Below, piece by piece: positions 35,533 to 46,400 of a stretch of 64,000 nt of DNA (position 1 is the first letter of the stretch; the number at the start of each line of letters is the position of its first letter). The notes beneath the pieces are model-generated. The model saw only the letters and a list, made by a program, of their open reading frames with translations, was not told where the DNA came from and made no database searches. The stretch is from CAVRQM01 sp963732775 (lineage in GTDB: Bacteria; Pseudomonadota; Alphaproteobacteria; Acetobacterales; Acetobacteraceae), in the NCBI GenBank assembly GCA_963732775.1, contig CAVTAR010000001.1:682001-746000 (forward strand). The letters run 5' to 3'. A program made the translations under genes and the position numbers.

Positions 35533-36156
35533 TTAATCAGGAGTGGTTTTTTGTCCCTCCTGCGGCGCCAGAGGACCAGCTTTCAAGTCTCTATCGTCAA
35601 CGGAGGGCGTTGACGGAGTAAGTAGCGTCGCGAAAAGCCCCCCACCGCCTCGGAACTGCTGCATAGATCCCGCCTCGCGCGCATGGTCGGCATCCCGTTT
35701 TCTGAGCCGACGACGAAGTCGCTTCGCCACTGCATCAGCACTCGCGCCAAACCGCCCCGGTAACTGCTCCGCCAACAGCTTTGCAATGAACGACACACGG
35801 TGTTCGGGTAGAACGCGCATGTCCTCCGGTTCTGTTGGATTGCAGAGCTTGTCGTAGAAGCCGAGCAGCGTCCGATCGTCTGTTGGGCGCGCCGATCCGG
35901 TCGGCCGGCCCTTCGCCTTAGCCGCGATTGCGCGCCACATTTTCGTAGCGTCGGCATCTCCGCAGTGCAGAACCACTGAATAGAACAGGTCGGCCGCCAA
36001 TTCGGCAAGATGACGACGATGCGCAGCCTGTTCCTCGACAGTATAACCGAGAAGCGATGGAAACGGGACGCCGAAGCGGTCTTCAAGAGGACCGAATGGC
36101 GTGCGGCTGACAAACTTCGGTTTGCGACTACTTTTCGGAACAATTACTCTGGCCAC
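35533..36156 (-). CDS. Hypothetical protein, 207 residues
   Basis: A 207-residue protein from GTG 36156, basic at the N-terminus (MARVIVPKSSRKPKFVSRTPF) and with helices in AQRRHLAELAADLFYSVVLHC-like regions. The stretch RTLLGFYDKLCNPTEPEDMRVLPEHRV may be a second small domain. No known family. It is encoded between the AlpA-like regulator and the integrase. Unrelated frames overlap but none has any homology. Confidence 0.6.
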   Translation of the reverse strand: MARVIVPKSSRKPKFVSRTPFGPLEDRFGVPFPSLLGYTVEEQAAHRRHLAELAADLFYSVVLHCGDADATKMWRAIAAKAKGRPTGSARPTDDRTLLGFYDKLCNPTEPEDMRVLPEHRVSFIAKLLAEQLPGRFGASADAVAKRLRRRLRKRDADHAREAGSMQQFRGGGGLFATLLTPSTPSVDDRDLKAGPLAPQEGQKTTPD

Positions 36157-36293
36157 TGCTCGGCCTCTCGCCCTTGGGAATCAGTTCGGACAGGAAAAGT
36201 CTGTCCCGACATCCGGCCCCGATTGCTTTTCCCGGGAGCGTCGGCCGCGCATTCCCACTGTGTCAACAGTGTCCATTGTGTCAGGGCGCCGCT

Positions 36294-37589
36294 CTATGCG
36301 GATCGGGCGGCCCGAAGCGGGTGAATGGCCGGATCGGCGACGGGCACTAGGCCCATGTCGCCGGCAGCGAGGCGGATCGTGTCGGCGACGTAGCCCGGTG
36401 CCAGGTGCGCGTAGTGGCGGGCGCACATGGCTTCCGTGTTGCCCAGCGCCGCTGCGATTACCGCCATCGGCACGCGCCTTTGCGCGAGCCGCGAGGCGAA
36501 GCTATGCCGCAGGATGTGGAACGATACCGCCGGAGCGATCCGGGCGGCGGCGCACCCATCCTGCAAGGGCCGGTGCTGTTCGCTCTTGCCCCATGCTGTG
36601 CCGTCGGCTCTGGGCAGCAGCAGCGCGGAGCCGGGGCGGCCCATAGCCAGGCCAGTGAAGAGCCGGAACGCTTCGTCCGCCAAGGGCACTGCGCGGGGCT
36701 TGCCGGCCTTCGCCTCCCGCACGTGCAGCACCCTCGCCTCGGCATCGAGGTCGGCCACCCGCATCCGCGTCAGCTCGCCGTAGCGGCACCCCGTCAGCAG
36801 CGCCGCCGTGACCAGCTCCCGCACGCCCGGCGGGCAGGCGTTGACAAGTTGGGCCGCTTCGTGGTCCGCGAGATAGCGGATGCGGGGCGCATCCACGTTG
36901 GCGAACGGCCTCACCCGGCGCCATGCGTCATCCGACGGCACCCGCCCCTCCCGATACGCGAGGCTCAGGCCGGCTTTCAGCACCGTCAGCACGCGGTTTG
37001 CCGTGCTGCGCCGCGCCCGCTGTGCCTCTGTGCCGGAGGCGGGGCGGCTGTTGGCGCGGGATGCCTTGGCGGCGGTCCGTAGCCGGGCAGGGGCGGCAGC
37101 AAGTTGATGGTGCCAGGACCGGACCACGGTGAAGGTCAAGTCCGCGACAAGCCGGCCGCCCAGGGCCGGCGCGATGTGCGCCGCGATCGTGGTGCGAAGG
37201 TCGCGCTCGGCCTTGCCGCCACGGGCGAGATAGTCGGCCAGGTAGTGCGCCATCGCCTCAGCCACTGTGATCGGCTCGGCCACCCGGCCAGCCGTGCGCT
37301 CTACCTCCCGGAACCACAGGGCCGCCCGCTCTTGGGCTTGAGCGAAGGTAAGGGTATCCCCGCCGTCGGCGTTGAGCCGATCATCGGCCGAGGCGAGGGC
37401 GCGGTATTGACGCCCCTCGGCCGCCTTGTAGTGCCGGGCGATCCACGTGCCTGCCCGATCGCTCGCGAGGCGGCGGTAGCCCAGCGCGCGCCCTTCCTGC
37501 AGCGTCACCCAATAAGGCTCGCGCCGGATCGCGAGCTTGAGGCGCGCCGTCCGGGTATCGAGCCGACCGTCGCGCGCCTTGCGTGGCAT
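36294..37589 (-). CDS. Tyrosine integrase of the island
   Basis: A 431-residue integrase. The catalytic residues can be placed: Arg269 (GCRYGEL), a Lys in the beta-hairpin (REAKAGKPRAVPL, 294/297), His358 and Arg361 (HILRHSF) and the nucleophile Tyr393 (RHYAHLAP). The usual second-box His of LGH is Asn384. An N-terminal arm-binding part and a core-binding domain (YLADYLARGG) precede it. Such integrases catalyse insertion into tRNA genes. The gene lies 135 bases from the far attachment repeat, reading away from it, as is common. Confidence 0.95.
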   Translation of the reverse strand: MPRKARDGRLDTRTARLKLAIRREPYWVTLQEGRALGYRRLASDRAGTWIARHYKAAEGRQYRALASADDRLNADGGDTLTFAQAQERAALWFREVERTAGRVAEPITVAEAMAHYLADYLARGGKAERDLRTTIAAHIAPALGGRLVADLTFTVVRSWHHQLAAAPARLRTAAKASRANSRPASGTEAQRARRSTANRVLTVLKAGLSLAYREGRVPSDDAWRRVRPFANVDAPRIRYLADHEAAQLVNACPPGVRELVTAALLTGCRYGELTRMRVADLDAEARVLHVREAKAGKPRAVPLADEAFRLFTGLAMGRPGSALLLPRADGTAWGKSEQHRPLQDGCAAARIAPAVSFHILRHSFASRLAQRRVPMAVIAAALGNTEAMCARHYAHLAPGYVADTIRLAAGDMGLVPVADPAIHPLRAARSA

Positions 37590-37724
37590 CTCAGTCCCTC
37601 ACTACCGTGCGGCAACCATACGGCATAAATGGAGCGGGACGCAATGGGACGAAGGGGGACAGGATGCAACAAATGCGGCACTTATTGCGACACAATGGGA
37701 CGGTCCGGGACGGTAATTACCCCT

Positions 37725-37768
37725 CTCTCACGGCGGTAACAGGGGTTCGAACCCCCTTGGGGACGCCA
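37725..37768 (+). repeat. Far attachment site (3' tRNA-Glu copy)
   Basis: 44 bases matching the 3' half of tRNA-Glu with two substitutions. It is not a functional tRNA because the 5' half is missing. It marks the right end of the island, 14 bases before the end of the ptsN-like gene. Confidence 0.88.
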
Positions 37769-37782
37769 GCCATCTCGCCGGA

Positions 37783-38256
37783 CTACACGGCCGGAACTCT
37801 CCGGTCCGGCTCGCCGGTTCCGCCCACCAGGGCGGTGTGCAGCGCCGCCGCCGGGACGCTGCGGATCGCCCGCGCCGCCGCCGCGTCGCGCAGCCGTCGC
37901 GTGCCGGCGGCCAGGGCGACCAGGTGGTCCGCGTGGGCCGTGGCGGGGCTGAGCAGCAGGAACACGAGGTCCACGGGCTTGCCGTCGATGGCGCCCCACT
38001 CGACTGCCCGGTCGAGGCGGGCGAAGAACCCCGTCACCTCGGACAGTCCTGGCAAGCGCGCGTGCGGTACCGCGAGGCCGCCGCCCACGCCGGTCGAGCC
38101 CAGGCCCTCGCGCGCCTCGAGGGCGCTGCCGATCTCGGCGGCCGCGATGCCTGCCGCCAGTGCCGCGCGCTGCGACAGCTCGGCCAATGCCGCCTGCTTG
38201 TGCGGCGCGCGCAGGCGGAACACCCGCTCGGCGGGAAACAGGGCGTCGAGCTTCAT
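37783..38256 (-). CDS. ptsN: PTS IIA-like protein PtsN (EIIANtr)
   Basis: A 157-residue EIIANtr-type protein with the phospho-accepting histidine His65 in GGLAVPHARL and the conserved downstream stretch DLVFLLLSPATAHADHLVALA. In other bacteria, unphosphorylated EIIANtr binds and stimulates the KdpD sensor and also controls TrkA, tying potassium levels to the nitrogen PTS. Here the gene follows kdpE by 13 bases on the same strand, so it is probably the last gene of the kdp operon. No EI-Ntr or NPr gene is in the window. Confidence 0.88.
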   Translation of the reverse strand: MKLDALFPAERVFRLRAPHKQAALAELSQRAALAAGIAAAEIGSALEAREGLGSTGVGGGLAVPHARLPGLSEVTGFFARLDRAVEWGAIDGKPVDLVFLLLSPATAHADHLVALAAGTRRLRDAAAARAIRSVPAAALHTALVGGTGEPDRRVPAV

Positions 38257-38269
38257 AGGGCGTCAAGCG

Positions 38270-38989
38270 TCATGTCGGAGCTGCAACCCCCTCGGGTTCG
38301 ATCTCGGCGAGCCTATACCCCACCCCGGTCTCGGTGAGGATGTGGCGCGGCCGTTCCGGGTCGGTCTCGAGCTTGTGCCGGATCTGGCGCACATAGACGC
38401 GGAGCTGCTGCACGTCGCCGCTGTCGCCCCACAGCTTGCCCAGGATCGCCCGGTGCGTCAGCACCCGGCCGGGGTGGGCCACCAGCAGGCGCAGGATGTC
38501 CCACTCGCGCGGCGAGAGATGCACCGGCCGCCCGGCGAGCTGCACGACGCGGCGCACGAGGTCGACCGTGAGGTCGCCGGAGACGAACAACGGGTGCGTG
38601 CCCTCCTGGTGCAGGCGATGGCGCAGTGCCGTGCGCAGCCGGGCTACCAGTTCGGCCATCCCGAACGGCTTGGTCACGTAGTCGTCCGCGCCGAGATCGA
38701 GGGCCGCGACCTTGCCGCGCTCGTCCTCGCGCGCCGAGAGCACCACGATGGGCAGCGTCGAGCCGGCCGCGCGCAACGCCCGGATCACGTCGAGCCCGTC
38801 CTTGTCGGGCAGCCCGAGGTCGAGCAGCAGCACGTCGACGCCCTCGCCGGCCCGCGCGATGGCCTCGGTGCCGGTCGCCGCCTCCAGCACCCGCCACCCC
38901 TGCGCGGAGAGGCTGGTGCGCAGCAGCCGGCGGATCGCCGGCTCGTCGTCGGCGACGAGGACGCAGGGGTCTGGCATCGTCTCCATCAT
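38270..38989 (-). CDS. kdpE: Response regulator KdpE
   Basis: A 239-residue OmpR-type regulator: receiver domain with the phospho-acceptor Asp57 (LLLDLGLPDKDG) and a winged helix C-terminal domain (HLSPREWDILRLLVAHPGRVLTHRAIL... YVRQIRHKLETDP... GVGYRL). The gene order kdpC-kdpD-kdpE fixes its identity. The start ATG 38989 overlaps the kdpD stop (ATGA). It should bind the kdp promoter under low potassium. ATG 38977 is also possible. Confidence 0.95.
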   Translation of the reverse strand: MMETMPDPCVLVADDEPAIRRLLRTSLSAQGWRVLEAATGTEAIARAGEGVDVLLLDLGLPDKDGLDVIRALRAAGSTLPIVVLSAREDERGKVAALDLGADDYVTKPFGMAELVARLRTALRHRLHQEGTHPLFVSGDLTVDLVRRVVQLAGRPVHLSPREWDILRLLVAHPGRVLTHRAILGKLWGDSGDVQQLRVYVRQIRHKLETDPERPRHILTETGVGYRLAEIEPEGVAAPT

Positions 38990-41553
38990 GGGGCAGGCAG
39001 GCCGATGGTGAAAACCGCCCCGCTGCGATCCGTCCGGTTCGCCGCCGCGATGCTGCCCCCCATCGCCTCCACGAAGCCGCGGCAGATCGCGAGCCCGAGG
39101 CCGGTCCCCGGGCGCTGGCGGTCGGTGCCGTGCAGGCGGGTGAACTTGTCGAACACGCGCTCGGTCGCATCCGGCGGCAGGCCGGGGCCCTCGTCGCGCA
39201 CCTCGAGCCGCAGCCGCGCGCCGTCGCGCCAGGCGCGCAGCCGCACCTCGCTGCCGGGCGGCGCGTATTTCGCCGCGTTGTCGAGCAGGTTGAACAGCAC
39301 CTGTTCCAGCAGCACCGCGTCGATCGCCAGCAGCGGCAGGCCGGCCGCCACGTCGAGCACGGCGCGGTGGGCTTCCAGCACCTTGCCGGCGCGAGCGATG
39401 GCGCTGCCGGCGACCTCGCCGACGTCGGTCGGCTCGCGCCTCGGGGCGATCGCGCCGGATTCCAGCCGGGTCATGTCGAGCAGGTTGGCGACGAAGCGGT
39501 TCAGCCGCTCGGCCTCGTCGCGGATCGTGCCGAGCAGGTCGCGCCGCGCCGCCTCGTCGAGCAGGTTGGCGTAGCTGTCGAGGCTGGTCGCCGCACCCAG
39601 GATCGAGGCCAGCGGCGTGCGCAGGTCGTGGGAGATGGAGGTGAGCAGGGCGGCGCGCAGCCGTTCCGTCTCGGCCAGCAGGCGCGAGCGGTCGAGATCC
39701 TCGGCGAGCCGGACGCGCTCGATGGCGATTGCCGCCTGGTCGCCCAGCGCCCCCATCAGGCGCTGCTGGTCGGGCGTGAGCAGCGCGCCCGGCCGCTCGG
39801 CGTCCAGCCCGATCACTGCGACCGGGCCGCTGCCCGTGCGCAGCGGGATGAACAGGCGGCGCGCGCCGGGCAGGCTGTCCGAGCCTCGGCCGGCGGTGCG
39901 GTCGTGCTCCCACGCCCAGCGCGCGGCGGCGATGTCGGCCTCGCCCAGCGTGTCCTCGGGCGGGTAGCCGGCGCGCACCGCGATGCCTTCGCCCGCGGGC
40001 AGCAGCAGCACCACGTGCACGTCCAGCATGACCGCCACCTGGTAGGCGGTGGCCCATAGCAGGTCGTCGAGGTTCGCGGTGCCGGCGAGCTTGCGGCTGA
40101 ACTGGTAGAGCTGCTCCGTCACTCGTGCCCGGGTGCGCGCGGCCAGCGTCTGCGAGCGCATCCGCGCACCGAGGTTGCTCGCGATCAGCGCGGCCGCGAG
40201 GAAGAAGAACAGCGCGACCACGTTCTCCGGGTCGGCGATGACGAAGGTGTAGAGCGGCGGCAGGAAGAAGAAGTTGTATGCGAGCAGGCTGGCCACGCAG
40301 GCGTACAGCGACGGCCACAGCCCGAACGCGGCGGCCGAGGCGAGCACGGCGGTGAGGAAGGCGAGCGAGATGCTGTTGGCCGACAGGAACTGCTGCAAGC
40401 CGACGCCGATGCCGATCGCGGTCGCCACCAGCGCGGTGCTGCCGAGATAGGGCCCGATGCGGAACGGCTCGCGCCGTCCGGTGCCGGGGCCGGCGGCGAT
40501 CCCGGCGTCGCCGCCGGCGATGTGGATGGGGATGTCCTGCGCCTCGGCGATCATCTCGCGCGCGACCGAGCCGCGCAGCCAGGCGAGCCAGGAGAGCCGG
40601 CCCGGGTTGCCGACGACGATCTGGGTGAAGTTGTGCGCCCGCGCATAGGCCACCGCCTCGATCGCCATGCTGCGACCGGGAATCGTCGCCGCCTCCGCGC
40701 CGAGCGACTGGGCGAGCCGCATCTGCTCGGCGATGCGCTGCTGCGCCGCAGCGCCCGGCTCGCGCTCGGTGTCGACATAGAGCGCCGTCCACGGTGCCTG
40801 CAGCCGTTCGGCGAGGCGGCGGCCGTAGCGCACGAGGTCGGCGCCGGCGCCGCGCGGCGTGATGCAAACCAGCACCCGCTCGCCGGCGGCCCACGGGCCG
40901 GCGATGGCGTGGGCGCGCATGTGGTCGCGCAACTGCGCGTCGACGCGCTGCGCGGTGCGGCGCAGCGCCAGCTCGCGCAGCGCGGTGAGGTTGCCGGGCG
41001 AGAAATAGTGCGCCAGCGCCCGCGTCGCCGTCTTGGCCACGTAGACCTTGCCGTCGCGCAGGCGTTGCAGCAGGTCGTCGGGCGTGAGGTCCACCACCTC
41101 GATCGCGTCGGCGCGGTCGATCACGTCGTCGGGCACCGTCTCGCGCACGCGGATGCGGGTGATGCCGGCCACCACGTCGTTCAGGCTCTCGACGTGCTGG
41201 ATGTTCACCGTGGTGTAGACGTCAATGCCAGCCTGCAACAGCTCGGCGACGTCCATCCAGCGCTTGGGATGACGGCTGCCCGGCGCGTTGGTGTGGGCCA
41301 GCTCGTCCACCAGCGCGAGCTGCGGGCGGCGCGCGAGCAGGGCGTCGAGGTCCATCTCGTCGAGCGTGCCGCCCTTGTACTCGACGGTCCGGCGCGGCAG
41401 GATGTCGAGCCCCGCCAGCAGCGCCTCCGTCTCGGCGCGGCCATGCGTCTCGACGATGCCGACCACCACGTCGACGCCGTCCCGGCGGCGGGATTGCGCC
41501 GTGGTCAGCATCTCGAACGTCTTGCCCACGCCCGGCGCGGCGCCGAGGAACAC
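38986..41553 (-). CDS. kdpD: Sensor histidine kinase KdpD
   Basis: About 855 residues as called from GTG 41553: a Kdp N-terminal ATP-binding domain (GAAPGVGKT close to the start), a USP-like region, four transmembrane helices (STALVATAIGIGVGLQQFLSA, LAFLTAVLASAAAFGLWPSL and following), a GAF-like part and a histidine kinase core (ISHDLRTPLAS with the phospho-histidine, then GTGLGLAICRG). Sequence upstream of 41553 in the same frame codes the missing family N-terminus (27 codons from CTG 41634), but no ATG, GTG or TTG is available there; true translation may start at that CTG, one base past the kdpC stop. It senses potassium or turgor and phosphorylates KdpE. Confidence 0.93.
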   Translation of the reverse strand: MFLGAAPGVGKTFEMLTTAQSRRRDGVDVVVGIVETHGRAETEALLAGLDILPRRTVEYKGGTLDEMDLDALLARRPQLALVDELAHTNAPGSRHPKRWMDVAELLQAGIDVYTTVNIQHVESLNDVVAGITRIRVRETVPDDVIDRADAIEVVDLTPDDLLQRLRDGKVYVAKTATRALAHYFSPGNLTALRELALRRTAQRVDAQLRDHMRAHAIAGPWAAGERVLVCITPRGAGADLVRYGRRLAERLQAPWTALYVDTEREPGAAAQQRIAEQMRLAQSLGAEAATIPGRSMAIEAVAYARAHNFTQIVVGNPGRLSWLAWLRGSVAREMIAEAQDIPIHIAGGDAGIAAGPGTGRREPFRIGPYLGSTALVATAIGIGVGLQQFLSANSISLAFLTAVLASAAAFGLWPSLYACVASLLAYNFFFLPPLYTFVIADPENVVALFFFLAAALIASNLGARMRSQTLAARTRARVTEQLYQFSRKLAGTANLDDLLWATAYQVAVMLDVHVVLLLPAGEGIAVRAGYPPEDTLGEADIAAARWAWEHDRTAGRGSDSLPGARRLFIPLRTGSGPVAVIGLDAERPGALLTPDQQRLMGALGDQAAIAIERVRLAEDLDRSRLLAETERLRAALLTSISHDLRTPLASILGAATSLDSYANLLDEAARRDLLGTIRDEAERLNRFVANLLDMTRLESGAIAPRREPTDVGEVAGSAIARAGKVLEAHRAVLDVAAGLPLLAIDAVLLEQVLFNLLDNAAKYAPPGSEVRLRAWRDGARLRLEVRDEGPGLPPDATERVFDKFTRLHGTDRQRPGTGLGLAICRGFVEAMGGSIAAANRTDRSGAVFTIGLPAP

Positions 41554-41635
41554 CTTCAGCCGCCCGCGGGTCTCGCGGGCGGCCTGGCGCAGCAGCGCGT
41601 CCGGGTCGGGACGCAGGTCGGCCTCGCTGGGCAGC

Positions 41636-42235
41636 TCAGTGCGCCGCGTCGAGCGCCAGGTTCAGCTCCAGCACGTTGACGTGCGGCTCGCCCAGGATGC
41701 CGAGGATGCGTCCGCGGGTGTTCTCGGCCACGACCTGTCGCACCCGCTCCTCGGGCAGCTTGCGGGCGGCGGCCACCCGCGGCACCTGGAACAGCGCCGC
41801 CTCGGGCGAGATGTCCGGGTCGAGCCCGCTCGCCGACGTGGTGACGAGGTCGGCCGGAACGGTCGCACCCGGGTTCTCGGCGTGCAGCTTGGCGGCGTCG
41901 GCGGTGACGCGATCCACCAGCGCCTTGGCGGTCGGGCCGAGGTTCGAGCCCGACGAGTTCGCGGCGTTGTAGGGCGCGGCGATTGTCTTGGTGCTTTCGT
42001 TCGGATCGGTGTCCGACGTGGCGGACGGCCGCGGGTGAAAATACTCCGGCTTGGTGAAGTTCTGGCCGATCAGGCGCGAGCCGATGACGTGGCCGTCGCG
42101 CCGGATCAGGCTGCCGGCGGCCTGGTCGGGCAGCAGCCATTGCGAGAGCTGCGTCATCCCGAGCGGGTAGGCGAGGCCGCCGACCAGGGTGAACAGCACC
42201 ATCATCATGATGGCGGGACGGATTTCACGCAGCAT
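41636..42235 (-). CDS. kdpC: Potassium-transporting ATPase subunit C
   Basis: A 199-residue KdpC with one N-terminal transmembrane segment (PAIMMMVLFTLVGGLAYPLG), then the characteristic SLIRRDGHVIGSRLIGQNFTKPEYFHPRPSAT stretch and the C-terminal ENTRGRILGILGEPHVNVLELNLALD. It stabilises the KdpFABC complex and is needed for transport. Its stop is followed by the possible CTG start of kdpD; the start is clear, MLREIRPA. Confidence 0.95.
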   Translation of the reverse strand: MLREIRPAIMMMVLFTLVGGLAYPLGMTQLSQWLLPDQAAGSLIRRDGHVIGSRLIGQNFTKPEYFHPRPSATSDTDPNESTKTIAAPYNAANSSGSNLGPTAKALVDRVTADAAKLHAENPGATVPADLVTTSASGLDPDISPEAALFQVPRVAAARKLPEERVRQVVAENTRGRILGILGEPHVNVLELNLALDAAH

Positions 42236-42262
42236 GGTTCAAGTCCTCCTTGCAGGCCCGGT

Positions 42263-44338
<2,076 letters not shown>

Positions 44339-44342
<4 letters not shown>

Positions 44343-46066
44343 GTGCGTGCCCTTCTCAGGTACAACGTGCCGGCGTTCATGGCGAAGTGCTCGACCACCG
44401 GGCCGAGGGCGAGTGCCGGGAAGAACGTGAGGCCGCCGACGATCAGGATCACGCCGATGGCGAGGCCCACGAACAGCGGCCCGTGCGTCGGGAAGGTGCC
44501 CGCCGATGGCGGCAGCGTCTTCTTCGCCGCGAGCGAACCGGCCACCGCGAGGGCCGGGATGACGAACAGGAAGCGGCCGATCATCATCGCCAGGGCGAGT
44601 GTCGTGTTCCAGAACGGCGTGTTGGCCGACAGCCCCGCGAACGCGCTGCCGTTGTTGCCGGTCGCCGACGTGTAGGCATACAGCGCCTCCGAGAAGCCGT
44701 GCGGCCCGGCATTGGCGAGTCCCGCCATCGGTCCCGGCAGCACCACGGCGAGCGCGGTGAAGCCGAGGATCGACAGCGGCAGGCAGAGGATGGCGAGCAT
44801 GCTCATCTTGATCTCGCGCGCCTCGAGCTTCTTGCCGAGATATTCGGGCGTGCGGCCGACCATCAGGCCGGCGACGAACACCGCGATGATGGCGAACAGG
44901 ATGAAGCCGTACAGGCCGGAGCCGACGCCGCCGAAAATGATCTCGCCCAGCATGATGTTGATCATCGGCACCATGCCGCCCAGCGGCAGGAAGCTGTCGT
45001 GCATGGCGATCACCGCACCGCACGACGCGTCCGTCGTCACGGTCGCGTAGAGCGCGCTCGCAGCCGCGCCGAAGCGGACCTCCTTGCCCTCCATGTTGCC
45101 GAGCGACGGGTCGATGCCGAGTGCCGCGAACGCCGGATTGCCGTGCGCCTCGGACCAGTAGATGACCGTGACGCCAGCGAGGAACAGCAGGCCCATGGCG
45201 GCGAACACCGCCCAGCCCTGGCGCTCGTCGCCGACCATGCGGCCGAACACGTTGGTCAGCCCGGCGCCGAGCAGGAAGATGGACACGAGCTGGACCATGT
45301 TGGTCAGCGCGTTCGGGTTCTCGAACGGGTGCGCCGAGTTGGCATTGAAGAAGCCGCCGCCGTTGGTGCCCAGGATCTTGATCGCCTCCTGCGAGGCGAC
45401 CGGGCCGACCGCGATGGCCTGCTTGGCGCCCTCCAGCGTGACCGCGTCGACATGCCCCGCCAGCGTCTGCGGCACGCCCTGCCAGACGTAGAACAGCGTG
45501 AGCAGGATCGACAGCGGCAGCAGCACGTACAGCGTGATGCGGGTCGTATCGACCCAGAAATTGCCGATGCTCCGGGCGGAACGGCGCGAGAAGCCGCGGA
45601 TCACCGCGATCGCCATGGCGATGCCGGCGGCGGCCGAGGTGAAGTTCTGCACCGTGAGCCCGGCCATCTGCACCAGGTAGCTCATGGTGGTCTCGCCGCC
45701 GTACGACTGCCAGTTGGTGTTGGTCACGAAGCTGACGGCGGTGTCGAAGGCGAGGTCCGGCGTGATCGGCCCCTGGCCGTCCGGGTTCAGCGGCAGCACC
45801 GTCTGCAAGCGCATCAGGGCATACGCGAACAGGAACGCCGCGAGCTTGAAGACCAGCATTGCCACGGCGTAGCCGACCCAGCTCTGCTCGTGCGTCTCGT
45901 CGACGCCGCAGACCCAGTACCAGGCGCGCTCGATCGGCCGCACCACCGGCCACATGAAGGTTCGTCGGCCATCATAGAAGCGGGTCATGTAGCCGCCCAC
46001 CGGCCGGGTGAGGGCGACGATGAGGGCGCTGAACAGCGCGATCTGGATCCAGCCGGTCCATGTCAT
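44339..46066 (-). CDS. kdpA: Potassium-transporting ATPase subunit A
   Basis: A 575-residue channel-like subunit with about ten transmembrane segments and the conserved selectivity-filter stretches of KdpA: FVTNTNWQSYGGE, LGTNGGGFFNANSAHPFENP, TTDASCGAVIAMHDSFLPLGG and YTSATGNNGSAFAG. It binds and passes potassium; KdpB drives it. The start is ATG 46066, MTWTGWIQ. It lies 10 bases after kdpF and overlaps kdpB. Confidence 0.96.
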
Positions 46067-46076
46067 GGCGCGCTCC

Positions 46077-46166
46077 TCAGAACCGTTCGGGGCGGACGAG
46101 CGCGTACACCAGGTACGCGAGCAGGATGACCGTGACGAGAGCGCCCAGGATGTGGTCAAGCGTCAT
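46077..46166 (-). CDS. kdpF: KdpF small membrane subunit
   Basis: A 29-residue hydrophobic peptide, MTLDHILGALVTVILLAYLV... ending YALVRPERF: one transmembrane helix with the conserved Y-A-L-x-R-P-E-R-F end that marks KdpF. It stabilises the Kdp complex. Located directly before kdpA. Confidence 0.9.
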   Translation of the reverse strand: MTLDHILGALVTVILLAYLVYALVRPERF

Positions 46167-46176
46167 GGCGCGTCCC

Positions 46177-46260
46177 TCACAGCCGTTCGCACAGGTGGAC
46201 GTAGCCGAGGCATACGGCGAAGCAGGCGATGCCGAGGGCGACGAAGACGAGGTCGAGCAT
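46177..46260 (-). CDS. 27-residue membrane peptide upstream of kdpF
   Basis: A short ORF, MLDLVFVALGIACFAVCLGY and seven more residues ending LCERL. It has one hydrophobic helix and a charged tail, and ends 10 bases before the kdpF start. Its position as first gene of the kdp run and its regular pattern support a real small protein; similar short ORFs occur in alphaproteobacterial kdp operons. Function unknown. Confidence 0.7.
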   Translation of the reverse strand: MLDLVFVALGIACFAVCLGYVHLCERL

Positions 46261-46400
46261 GGTGGTTCCCCGTGTTGAGCGCGGTGTTTCCACCGGAACC
46301 GCGTAGGGAATCGAGGTGGTCGGCCGGGCGGCGGCATAGGAATCTCATAGGCCCGCCGTTGCGGCGGATAGCTGCCGGCGCGAGGCAGCATGGCCCCGGT

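Larger units (their letters stand above)
23989..37768. mobile_element. Genomic island of ~13.8 kb inserted at tRNA-Glu
   Basis: Bounded by 44-bp direct repeats (one in tRNA-Glu, one at 37725-37768), with a tyrosine integrase gene at 36294-37589 next to the far repeat and an AlpA-like factor (35215-35448). Replication-type genes (RepA-like ATPase, TOPRIM primase), SRAP genes, a dead serine recombinase and many short genes fill it. Base composition is uneven, with visibly A/T-rich stretches near 25.6-26.4 kb and 29.7-29.9 kb against a very GC-rich host. No conjugation or capsid genes are seen, so it is an integrative element that would need help to move, or a decayed one. Confidence 0.88.

Noticed and set aside
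37725..37768. A second tRNA-Glu gene.
   Set aside because: Only the 3' half from the anticodon loop on is present and two bases differ; no acceptor or D-arm sequence precedes it. It is an attachment-site copy.
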